Assembly: GCF_052113205.1 (NCBI RefSeq)
Contig: NZ_JBFRCU010000018.1
Coordinates: forward strand, 26,777 to 90,776
Source: Inquilinus sp052113205
GTDB taxonomy: Bacteria; Pseudomonadota; Alphaproteobacteria; DSM-16000; Inquilinaceae
Direction of reading: 5' to 3'
DNA length: 64,000 bases
The position numbers and the translations under genes were made by a program. How positions within the stretch are numbered: the stretch's first letter is position 1; the number at the start of each line of letters is the position of its first letter. A model generated the notes under the pieces. The model worked only from the letters and a program-made list of their open reading frames with translations, was not told the DNA's origin and searched no databases. This document shows, one piece after another, positions 24,901-33,112 of this stretch.

Positions 24901-27900
24901 TTACGGCAACGCCAGCGTGGTCGCCGGCGACAGGCCGGCGCCATTCTTGGCCCTGATGTCCAGCTTCAGCGCCGGCCACGGGCCGCCATCGGCCGCGATC
25001 AGGTCGGCCGTATAGGTCCAGCCGTTGTAGAGCGACCGGTAGGTCCGCACCGCCGTGGCTTGGCCGCTCGGCCGGACGGCGATCTGGTACTCGGTCGCGC
25101 CGGTCGAGGGCGCCCACTGAAACACCAGGTCCGGCGACGAGTAGGCGTTGGTCAGCTCCGGGTTTTCCGGCGCCGGCGGCGGCTGCTGGGCGGTGGTCAG
25201 CGGGATGCCGGCCGAGATCAGGTAGTCGCCGGGGAACAGGTCTCTGGCCTCGATCCGCACGTAGTGGGTCTGGCCGGCCGGCGGGGCATCGACCTCAACC
25301 TGGGTCGCGGTGCCCTCATAGACCAGGCTGGACGGCAGCGGCGTGAAGTCGGCGGACGATCCCCGGTAGACGGCATAGGACTTGAAGTCCGGCTCGGTGA
25401 CCGCGTCCCAGCTCACCTTCATCCGGCCATTGAGCTGCGGCGTGACGGTGATGTCGGCCGGCGGCTCAGGAGCCGGATCGAGGACGCGCAGCACGGCCGG
25501 CGTGGGGGATTGCCCGGCCTCGTTGACGCCGACCACCCGGATCTCGAACCGCCGCCACGGGCCACCGACCGGCTGCACGTCGCCGGCCGAGATCGTTAGC
25601 GGCGGCAGCGGGGTGGAGAGCGCCAACGCCAGCTTGTCGAAGACACCAGGCGTGGCGTCCTCGACATAGAGCGAGACCTGATAGGACGCAGCCCGCGGGG
25701 CCGGGTTGAAGCGCAGCCGTGCCGACCCGGCGGCATACCGGGTTTCGAGGGCGAGGCCGCTCACCACCGCCGGTAGGATCTGCGGCTGGCCGTAGACGCC
25801 GCCGATCGGCGCCGTCCAAGGGCCGCGGAACGTCCCGACCGCGGCGCCGCGGATGTAGAGCATTCCCGCCTCCGGTCGGAGGGTCACGCGGTTCGCCCCA
25901 CCGGCATAGACAGTCGACCAGGCGATCGTATCCCGCGACGTCTGGATGATGTAGTTCGCGGCCCCCGGCGTCACGGCCCAGGACAGGTGCAGAATGGGGT
26001 CGAGGCTGTTCGGGTCCTGCGCGATCCGCAGGTCGCGCATCTCCGGCGCGTCCGGCGACAGCGGCAGGATCGGCGGCATGGGAGGGACCGGGAGGCCCAG
26101 CTCGGCGACATGGACATACTCGTCCTCTATCTGCAGCTGCAGCTCGGCATGGGTGAGGTCGATCGGGCGGGCCGAGATCAGCAGGAACCGCTTGATGAAC
26201 TCCTTCCCCGGCCCGGCCACCCATTGCGTGGCGACGGCATCCGGATCGAGGCGGATGATGGTCGCCAGCGAGGCGCCCTGCTGGGCCGCAACCAGGTCGT
26301 GGTCAGCCCGATCGACGATCGCCTGGTCATCGTATTCGCCCCGCGCGATCTTCACCGGCCCCCACTCGCCGCCGTTCGGCCGGCGGAGCGCCATCCAGTG
26401 CTGCGCGCCTTTAACCCAGCCGATCGGCTCGGCCAGATCGAGCGCGAGCGTCGCCGGGTCGAAGCCCATGACATCTCCGCCGTAGCCCCACTGCGGCATG
26501 TCGTGGTTGATGATGACCAGGTCGCCGCGCTGCAGGAGCCGCCCTTCCATCTCGGCCTGGAATTTGGCGAAGATCCGCCGCCGCGCGTTGACGGCGGCCT
26601 GGTAGACGCCTTCCCGGAACGCCTGGGGCCGCTTGGCACAGCCGAATAGCGACATGCGGGCCGGCTTCACCGAGGCGCTGCCCGGCAGCACGCAGCGGAC
26701 CTCCTGATCGGTCCAGACCTGCTCGTCCACATACTCGACGATCACGTCGTCGGGCGATTCCGGGTCCCAGAGCTTGTAGGTGACTTCGAGCGTGCCGCGG
26801 ACGATGGACCGCGGCGTGAACACCGCCTTGGCGATGCTCTGCGGCCGATCGCGGGTGACGGTGACGATGCCGCCGAGGTTCACGTGCTGCGCCCGGCCGA
26901 CGCGGAGCAGCGCGGTCAAGGCGTCCTCGAAGGACCGCTCGGTGTCGAACACGCCGTCGAAGGTGTCGCCGCGCTGTGCCCAGACCTGGTCCAGCGCCAC
27001 GAAGGCCGGCAGGTCGATCCGGCTATCGGGTACGCCAGCGCCGGAGCGGCCGTTGCGGAGCATGTAGGTCGCCGCCCAGGCGATCGACCGGGTCGGCTGT
27101 TCCTCGGTCCACCCGCTGCCGGTCCAGATCTGCAGCATGCGGGTCTGGATGACCCGGAACTGGCGCGACGACTGCTCCGAGAGCTGGTCGGTCGCCTTGA
27201 TCTTGACGGCGAGCAGCGAAGTATCGGGGTAGGTCTGCTCCCCGACGATGTAGGCCCGGAGCCCGCCCCAGACCGAGCTGTCACGGACATTGGTGTCGTT
27301 GGAATTCTTGCTGGTCCGCCGCATGCGGCCCTGGTAGCGGCCATCGGCCACATCGAACGGGATCGTGAGGCGCTGTGGGTCGACCGTGGCCCGCTCGACG
27401 AAGGGTTCGCCCAGCGTCACCCAACCGCCGATCGGATTGCCGAGATCGTCGATCTGCCGGGCCTGGCACTCGAAGGTAACCGACTGCTCGCCGATGTCGC
27501 CGTCCTTCTCGTCGGCCTCGAACAGCCCCTGCGGGAAGACGATGTCAAAGGCCAGGCGGTTGCAGATCTGGCCGGGGCCAGACGCCGCGAAGGGGCCGAC
27601 CCAGCCTTCGAGAACGATCTCGATCTCGACATCGGTCTCGTCGGCGACCGGCTCGGCCACGATCACGGTTTTATCGTCCGGTGAGATCGAGACGATGGTG
27701 AACGTGCCGCTGTTGAGGGCCGAGCCGGTGACGATCACCCTGTCCCCGACGATGAAGCCCTCGGCACCCTGCGACTTGTCCTGGTCGAAGGGACCATCGC
27801 CGTCACGGAAGCGGATCGACCGGTCGCCGGCATGGATGTCGACGTGTCCCCCGCTGCGCAGATGGCGCAGGCTCTGGCCCGTGACCTCGGCCGAGGTCAC

Positions 27901-28659
27901 GACATTGAACGGCCACTTCACCTTGCCGCCCGGCGGGATGAACTGCAGCTCGACGCCGACGAAGTTGCCGGTCAGCCCGCCGTCCTCGCGCCAGAGCGAG
28001 GTGTTGGCGATCAGCACCTCGTGATGCTGGTAGCGGCCGATGCCCAGGCTGAACAGCTGGTACAGGAACTGCTCGTTGTCCTGGAAATCCGCCCAGGGCG
28101 GCGCCGCGAAATCCGGGACGATGATGTGGCGGCCGAACAGCTCGGGGATCGGCTGGTCGAGGCGCGCCTGGTTGCCCTGCGCCTGCAGGCTGTAGGTCGG
28201 CGAGGCCGCGGGCAGCCCGCCGGCGCCGCCCGGCGACTTCGGCGTCGCCGGCGGCAGGATCATGTTGATCAGGACGCCGCCGACCAGGGTGATGCCGGCG
28301 GTCACCAGCGACAGGGTCGCCGCGGTGGCGCCCACGCCCGCGATGACGGGCGCCAGGTAGGGCGCAGCCACGGCGAGGGCCAGCATCGCCACGATGCGGA
28401 AGATGCCGGCGGAGCCGCCGCCGCCGTCGCCCGGCAGCTCGACGAATGCGACGCGATCGGTCGGCTCGATCAGCGTGGTCGACCAGTCCGCGCGCAGGAC
28501 CGGCACGTCGTTGCGGAGGCAGACCACAGGAATGCGCGGGTCGATCGGATGGCGCTCCAGCCATCCGGCGATCGTCACCGGCTCGGCCAACTCGAAATGC
28601 GCGATCGGCCCGAGCGGCGTGGTCCGGCAGATCGTCGGCTCGATCCCATCAAGCGGCAT
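24901..28659 (-). CDS. Tail tip / host-specificity protein (TipJ-like)
   Basis: 1252 residues, a central tail-fibre protein of the lambda J type. After about 85 residues come two hydrophobic stretches (IFRIVAMLALAVAAPYLAPV and SLVTAGITLVGGVLINMIL), typical of TipJ, then the conserved core (LDQPIPELFGRHIIVPDFAA; LFSLGIGRYQHHEVLIANTS) and a C-terminal half with fibronectin-III-like repeats (DITVTPQLNGRMKVSWDAVT). It sits at the tip of the siphovirus tail and would contact the cell surface. Its start overlaps the NlpC/P60 gene by 11 bases. Confidence 0.88.
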   Translation of the reverse strand: MPLDGIEPTICRTTPLGPIAHFELAEPVTIAGWLERHPIDPRIPVVCLRNDVPVLRADWSTTLIEPTDRVAFVELPGDGGGGSAGIFRIVAMLALAVAAPYLAPVIAGVGATAATLSLVTAGITLVGGVLINMILPPATPKSPGGAGGLPAASPTYSLQAQGNQARLDQPIPELFGRHIIVPDFAAPPWADFQDNEQFLYQLFSLGIGRYQHHEVLIANTSLWREDGGLTGNFVGVELQFIPPGGKVKWPFNVVTSAEVTGQSLRHLRSGGHVDIHAGDRSIRFRDGDGPFDQDKSQGAEGFIVGDRVIVTGSALNSGTFTIVSISPDDKTVIVAEPVADETDVEIEIVLEGWVGPFAASGPGQICNRLAFDIVFPQGLFEADEKDGDIGEQSVTFECQARQIDDLGNPIGGWVTLGEPFVERATVDPQRLTIPFDVADGRYQGRMRRTSKNSNDTNVRDSSVWGGLRAYIVGEQTYPDTSLLAVKIKATDQLSEQSSRQFRVIQTRMLQIWTGSGWTEEQPTRSIAWAATYMLRNGRSGAGVPDSRIDLPAFVALDQVWAQRGDTFDGVFDTERSFEDALTALLRVGRAQHVNLGGIVTVTRDRPQSIAKAVFTPRSIVRGTLEVTYKLWDPESPDDVIVEYVDEQVWTDQEVRCVLPGSASVKPARMSLFGCAKRPQAFREGVYQAAVNARRRIFAKFQAEMEGRLLQRGDLVIINHDMPQWGYGGDVMGFDPATLALDLAEPIGWVKGAQHWMALRRPNGGEWGPVKIARGEYDDQAIVDRADHDLVAAQQGASLATIIRLDPDAVATQWVAGPGKEFIKRFLLISARPIDLTHAELQLQIEDEYVHVAELGLPVPPMPPILPLSPDAPEMRDLRIAQDPNSLDPILHLSWAVTPGAANYIIQTSRDTIAWSTVYAGGANRVTLRPEAGMLYIRGAAVGTFRGPWTAPIGGVYGQPQILPAVVSGLALETRYAAGSARLRFNPAPRAASYQVSLYVEDATPGVFDKLALALSTPLPPLTISAGDVQPVGGPWRRFEIRVVGVNEAGQSPTPAVLRVLDPAPEPPADITVTPQLNGRMKVSWDAVTEPDFKSYAVYRGSSADFTPLPSSLVYEGTATQVEVDAPPAGQTHYVRIEARDLFPGDYLISAGIPLTTAQQPPPAPENPELTNAYSSPDLVFQWAPSTGATEYQIAVRPSGQATAVRTYRSLYNGWTYTADLIAADGGPWPALKLDIRAKNGAGLSPATTLALP

Positions 28660-29056
28660 GGTCGTACCAGGTCAGGCAGCGCCAGCCGCCCGCGGTCAGC
28701 TTGGCTGGCGAGTCGAACAGCACCCCGCCGGAGCGGGCCGAATGCAGGACGCCGCCCTCGTCGAGTTGGAGCCAGACACCCACGTGGTGCGGCGTCGAGG
28801 CGTGGCTCATCTCCACGATGCCGCCGTGGACCGCGGCCGGGATCGGCGACCAGGCCGAGCGGGCGTGGTGACGCCGGATCGTGCGGGCGATGGTCAGCGC
28901 ATCGTCGGTTCCGACGCGCACGATCGGCAGCTCGCGGCCGAACAGCTCGCGCTGGACATGGCGGCAGAGGCCCCAGCAGTCGAAGGCATCCGGCCCCTGG
29001 CCGCCGAGCGCCCAGGGCAAGCCGATCAGGCTGTTGACGAACTCCACCGGCGTCAT
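28649..29056 (-). CDS. NlpC/P60-family tail peptidase
   Basis: 135 residues. The catalytic Cys27 lies in DAFDCWGLC, with His91 in TPHHVGVW. This is the NlpC/P60 papain-like fold that cleaves peptidoglycan peptides. In siphophages the gene sits before the tip protein, where the enzyme opens the wall during DNA entry or helps tail assembly. The order here (DUF1833, NlpC/P60, TipJ) is standard. It overlaps the upstream gene by four bases. Confidence 0.88.
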   Translation of the reverse strand: MTPVEFVNSLIGLPWALGGQGPDAFDCWGLCRHVQRELFGRELPIVRVGTDDALTIARTIRRHHARSAWSPIPAAVHGGIVEMSHASTPHHVGVWLQLDEGGVLHSARSGGVLFDSPAKLTAGGWRCLTWYDHAA

Positions 29057-29592
29057 CGGGCCAGCAGCGGGAAGCCTTCCCGGGTGTAGCGCAGGCCCGG
29101 AAAGGTGCGGTTGACGAAGTCCAGGAACCCGGCCCGGCCGGTGACCCGGTAGATGGTCGCGATGGCCTCGCGCAGCGTAAACCCACTCATGACGCGGTGC
29201 GGCTGCGAGGTGTCGGCGGCCAAGTACTCCCGATAGGTCAGCTCGATCGGTGCCCGAACGGCGATCGCCTGGCCGAGGCGATCGGCAATCTCGCGGGTGA
29301 CGTTGTCCACCGAGATCTCCATTTCCGGAAGGCGGCCGGCCGTCTGCTCGGGCAACCCCACGGTGAAGGCGAATCCCTTGAAGGCCACCGGAAGGCCGCC
29401 ATGCAGGGGCGCATCACCTTCGAGGGTCAGGACGTGATCGTCGTGGTCGAGCACCACCCGCACCGCATCGGGTGCGCCGCTCTCCGTGATGAACGCCGGA
29501 TGCCGCATCTCCAGCGTGTGCAGCACCAGGGTGCCGGGCGCCGCATAGGCATAGGCTTCTGCCAGCGCCTCGGTGATGGTCGGAGCCGTCAT
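29053..29592 (-). CDS. DUF1833-type tail protein
   Basis: 179 residues. The pattern LVLHTLEMRHPAFITESG, RVVLDHDDHVLTLEGD, VAFKGFAFTVGLPEQTAGRL and MEISVDNVTREIADRLGQA matches DUF1833 phage proteins, found next to tail-tip genes. It is presumably a structural part of the distal tail. It overlaps the NlpC/P60 start (GTGA/ATGA type) and follows the gene at 29597 by five bases. Confidence 0.72.
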   Translation of the reverse strand: MTAPTITEALAEAYAYAAPGTLVLHTLEMRHPAFITESGAPDAVRVVLDHDDHVLTLEGDAPLHGGLPVAFKGFAFTVGLPEQTAGRLPEMEISVDNVTREIADRLGQAIAVRAPIELTYREYLAADTSQPHRVMSGFTLREAIATIYRVTGRAGFLDFVNRTFPGLRYTREGFPLLAR

Positions 29593-29596
29593 CGGG

Positions 29597-30424
29597 TCAG
29601 CGGCTCCGGGCCTGGCGGATGACGGCGCCGGCGGCGTCCACCGTGACCAGATCCTGGTCGGAGAGCTTGCGCTTGTAGACCCCCCAGGTCTCGACGGCGA
29701 GGCTGCCTCGCGGATAGATCGGCGTCTGCGATCCGACGATGGGCTTCATCGTCGAGACGACGTTGCCGCCGACGTCCTTGGTCATTGCAGCAATATCGAC
29801 CTGCGCGGAGACCCGCACGATGATGGCGCCGCCACGCATGAAGAGCACGTCGGCGGTACCGGTCGACGCGCTGTCGGGCGCGAAGCGTAGGCACAGGGTG
29901 CCGGTCGCTCCGTAGGTCAAGCCGGCGGTCGCCGGCGTTCCCACAGCCGGCTGCTGCACGCCATTGGCAGACACCCGCAAGGCAAAGGCCAGTGACGTGC
30001 TCGCGTCGGGATATGCGCTGCCCACGGTCTGGAAAACTGTGATACCGCGCGTGGGGGTCACCGTGCTGGTGATGAAGCCGCTGGTCCAGGGCGACGGGCC
30101 TCCGGGGACCAGCGGAGACTCGATCTTGCCGTGCCAAACGGCCGACCAGGGCTGGGTCATATCGATTGTCGGGCCAGGCACGTGCGCGGTCGCCTGCAGC
30201 CTGATGCCGCCGTTGGCCATCAGGGTGGCGCTGTCACCCGAAGCGCCGGCCGTCTGGGCGGCGGTGGGTGCGCCCCCCGGCGCCCAATTCTTGATCGAGC
30301 CAACCGTGTCGGACTGATCGAAACAGTAAAGGCCGACCAGGTCGGTGATCGGGAAGCCGCGGACGCCGACGATCGGCAGGTCGGGGCGCGGCGCATTACC
30401 CTTGAGCCGGATGAGCAGGCCCAT
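29597..30424 (-). CDS. Tail-associated protein, possible jelly-roll domain
   Basis: 275 residues. The N-terminus IRLKGNAPRPDLPIVGVRGF is followed by GLYCFDQSDTVGSIKNWAPG and a beta-rich middle (TQPWSAVWHGKIESPLVPGG; ITVFQTVGSAYPDASTSLAF) that resembles LamG/concanavalin-like folds by eye. The C-terminus YPRGSLAVETWGVYKRKLSD fits the same fold. It is likely part of the fibre or a carbohydrate-binding accessory of the SGNH gene just upstream. The fold is inference. Confidence 0.55.
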   Translation of the reverse strand: MGLLIRLKGNAPRPDLPIVGVRGFPITDLVGLYCFDQSDTVGSIKNWAPGGAPTAAQTAGASGDSATLMANGGIRLQATAHVPGPTIDMTQPWSAVWHGKIESPLVPGGPSPWTSGFITSTVTPTRGITVFQTVGSAYPDASTSLAFALRVSANGVQQPAVGTPATAGLTYGATGTLCLRFAPDSASTGTADVLFMRGGAIIVRVSAQVDIAAMTKDVGGNVVSTMKPIVGSQTPIYPRGSLAVETWGVYKRKLSDQDLVTVDAAGAVIRQARSR

Positions 30425-30425
30425 T

Positions 30426-32618
30426 TCAGCGGATCTCCATCTCGAAGGCGATAAGCCAGTTCCAAAGCGGGTAAGGGCCGGATCGGCCGTTGTAGGAGGT
30501 GTCGGCGAAGACGAGCGGCGATCCCGCGCGATCGTCGTCGCGGATGTTGCCGAAGCTGAAAGGCCGGTAGACGGAGACCGGGTCGCCGATGGCGAAGGCC
30601 GTTCCGGTCAGCTCGCGCGCCTCGCCGCGCAGGATCGTCTGCCCGCCCGACTCGATCACCTGCCGCACCACAAAGCGGGCGGCGCCGGCGTTCGCGACGT
30701 AGAAGGCACCCTCCCTGGCGATCGTCGCGAACTCCGCCGCGACCAGGCCGGCGAGCACCAGCTCCTTCGACGCCTGGCCGTTCGCCAGGGGCGGGCCGTC
30801 CTGGACGGCGGCCAGTGGCAGCGATGCCGTGAAGGCGTAGCTCTGCTGCCCGTGCCGGAGCGTGTAGGTCGCCTCCGCGTCCAGCCCGTCGCCGGCCAGC
30901 GCCAGTTCCAGCGTGTCGGGAGCGATGATGGTGCCGCCGACAACAGCAGGGCCGCCCGTGCGGATTTCAAACCCCAGCGACGAGCCCTGGGACGGCAGGG
31001 TCGTGGTGTCGATCACCAGGCGGCCGCCGCGGGGCAACCGACCGCCGGCCAGGCGCATGATGACCTTCTTCGGGTCGGCGCCGCGCCGGACCTCGACCGG
31101 GTGGAGCGGCTGCCAGTCCTCGCGCTCGGCCCAGATGCGCCCAAGCACCTTCCCGGCCTGCACGCCGAACCAGCGGGCGCCGTCCGCTGCCAGGTGAATG
31201 CGGGCGCCATGCTTCTCTGGCGTGCCGTAGCGGCTGTTGATCGCCGAGGCCACATGATAATGCGGCCCGATCATGTAGATGTGCGGGTGCCGCTCGGCGG
31301 CGCGGCGCTGGGCCTCGCCGGCCGCCTCGCCCTCGGTCTGATAGGTGATCAGCGGAACGCGGCCGGCCTGGCCGGTGATCGTCCGGATGTCGGCGTCCGC
31401 GTCGTCGGCGTAGTCCATGAGATCCTGGCAATAGGTCTCGCGGAACACCTCCTTGTCGAGGACCGGACCACCCGGCTCGATCTGGTAGAGGTTGTTCGCC
31501 GGCCCCTGCATCCAGAAGACGCCGGCGACGGCATAGGACTTCTGGTTCTTGTCGGCCCAGGCTTTCAGGCGCCGGACATCGTCGATCATCGTGTCGTGAA
31601 ACTTCGCCTGCGGGTCCCGCGCATGGCGCTTGTCCAGCTCGCGCAGCATGCGTCCGCCTTGGCCGGCGAAAGTCACAACGATCATCGGCGGCGCCGAGCG
31701 CTTGGCTGGGCCGTAGGCACCCAGCAGCACCTCCTTGAACATCGCCGCGGCGCCGGCAAGCGGGGTCTCGCCAAGGGCGCCGTTGACCACCTCGGTCAGC
31801 GGGACGAGCTGGAAATCGCTGTCCGGCCGGGACGCCGGCGCGGCCGGGAAGTTGGCCTCAAGCCAGGTCCGGGAGCCACGGGCGAACCGCAAGGCATCGT
31901 GGCCAGTCTCGGCGGTGGTGACCGGCGGGATCGCCTCGGCACCTTCCTGCTCGGACTGGCCCTGCCCGATGATGTGCAGGACATCAGGGAATCCGGCGCC
32001 AGCGCCCGAGGCGCGCCCGACCAGGAAATCGTCCTTGCCGTCGCCGGAGACCTTGAGCAGGTAGCGATCGTCCTCGGTGGCGATGCCGAGCAGGATGTTG
32101 GGATCCACACCAGGCTCGAAACTGGCCCCCGAACCGAACAGCTTGAGCGCCGCGTAGACGATGGTGTTGAGCTGGGCGTCCCAGGCGACCGCCGCCCGGT
32201 CGCCATCGCCCACCACGGCGCCGACAATGGGTTGCCCGGCGACGTCTCCGCCCGTGTCTGGCCGCAGGGCGTCGGTGATCGGCGCCAGGTCCGCGCGGAC
32301 CTCGCCGATGGCCGTGTCGCCGATCTTGGTCCAACCTGCCGACCCGGCCGGCGCCGTCTTCTCATAGACGCCGTTGTTCGTCCGCGTGTCCCGCTCGACC
32401 TCGGCCAGCCAATGAATGTCGTCGGCGACGATCTGCTGCAGCTGGGCCAGGGTGTCGACGCGCCGCTTGCCGACGAGCCGGATCTTCGACACCGCGCGGG
32501 CCATGGAGTCGACCTGGCCGCCATCCGTCTCCACGACGGTCGACGCATCGCCATTGACGATCAGGCTGGCGCGCTGCGCGTCGCGCTGGAACTTGGTGAT
32601 ATCGTCTTCAAGAGCCAT
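30426..32618 (-). CDS. Tail fibre with SGNH/GDSL-type esterase domain
   Basis: 730 residues. An N-terminal attachment region (about 1-190) ends in a glycine-rich stretch. The central domain has SGNH-hydrolase blocks: HIIGQGQSEQEG (nucleophile S in GQS), GVFWMQGPANN (oxyanion loop) and HIYMIGPHYHVASAINSRYG with a later IHLAADGARWF (D..H dyad). This resembles sialate O-acetylesterase-type enzymes. The C-terminal 200 residues are beta-rich. It probably de-esterifies a surface polysaccharide during adsorption. ATG 32618 is chosen; a longer frame upstream overlaps the next gene. Confidence 0.7.
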   Translation of the reverse strand: MALEDDITKFQRDAQRASLIVNGDASTVVETDGGQVDSMARAVSKIRLVGKRRVDTLAQLQQIVADDIHWLAEVERDTRTNNGVYEKTAPAGSAGWTKIGDTAIGEVRADLAPITDALRPDTGGDVAGQPIVGAVVGDGDRAAVAWDAQLNTIVYAALKLFGSGASFEPGVDPNILLGIATEDDRYLLKVSGDGKDDFLVGRASGAGAGFPDVLHIIGQGQSEQEGAEAIPPVTTAETGHDALRFARGSRTWLEANFPAAPASRPDSDFQLVPLTEVVNGALGETPLAGAAAMFKEVLLGAYGPAKRSAPPMIVVTFAGQGGRMLRELDKRHARDPQAKFHDTMIDDVRRLKAWADKNQKSYAVAGVFWMQGPANNLYQIEPGGPVLDKEVFRETYCQDLMDYADDADADIRTITGQAGRVPLITYQTEGEAAGEAQRRAAERHPHIYMIGPHYHVASAINSRYGTPEKHGARIHLAADGARWFGVQAGKVLGRIWAEREDWQPLHPVEVRRGADPKKVIMRLAGGRLPRGGRLVIDTTTLPSQGSSLGFEIRTGGPAVVGGTIIAPDTLELALAGDGLDAEATYTLRHGQQSYAFTASLPLAAVQDGPPLANGQASKELVLAGLVAAEFATIAREGAFYVANAGAARFVVRQVIESGGQTILRGEARELTGTAFAIGDPVSVYRPFSFGNIRDDDRAGSPLVFADTSYNGRSGPYPLWNWLIAFEMEIR

Positions 32619-32623
32619 CGGGC

Positions 32624-33112
32624 TTACTCGTTTGCCGGGAGCGAGGTGGGGAGGGTCACGTTGACCAGCTGGTCGAGGCTCGCCATCAGCCGGGCCGCGT
32701 CCTCGGGGCCATAGGTGCCGAGGAACCAGACGGCATCGGCGTTGATGGTCGCGAGCTGGCGCACGGAAAGGGTCGCCGAGACGGCCCAGGTCATCGAGCC
32801 GCGCAGCTTCGGACGGTACGGGCCGACGAACTTCACCAGGGTCGGCTCGTATCGCGAACCGGTGAACAGCGGCATCGTGAACGACAGCTGCCCGTTGCCT
32901 AGCACGTGCTGGTACCAGCCCTTGAACAGCTCGAACTCGTCCAGGTCCCACAGCCAAGTCTGGCGGAACGTCGCCGGCGACCGGCTGAACCGCATGCGCG
33001 TCCGCGCGGGGCCGGCCTCCATGTCGGTGCGGAGGAGCGGCTCGTGCGGGTCGAAGTCGAGATCGTCCCGCGACGGCTGATAGGTGAGACCGACCGGCCA
33101 GGTCGCGGTCAT
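32624..33112 (-). CDS. Phage tail protein of unknown role
   Basis: 162 residues, starting MTATWPVGLTYQPSRDDLDF. It contains ARTRMRFSRSPATFRQTWLW, FELFKGWYQHVLGNGQLSFT and MTWAVSATLSVRQLATI. Proteins of this pattern lie between tape measure and tip genes in several transposable siphophages and are taken as distal-tail components. It overlaps the tape-measure stop by four bases. Confidence 0.65.
   Translation of the reverse strand: MTATWPVGLTYQPSRDDLDFDPHEPLLRTDMEAGPARTRMRFSRSPATFRQTWLWDLDEFELFKGWYQHVLGNGQLSFTMPLFTGSRYEPTLVKFVGPYRPKLRGSMTWAVSATLSVRQLATINADAVWFLGTYGPEDAARLMASLDQLVNVTLPTSLPANE

Noticed and set aside
32624..32957. A longer tail-fibre start upstream of 32618
   Set aside because: The open frame extends into the neighbouring tail gene but reads as its shadow; the ATG at 32618 gives a normal phage-type N-terminus.
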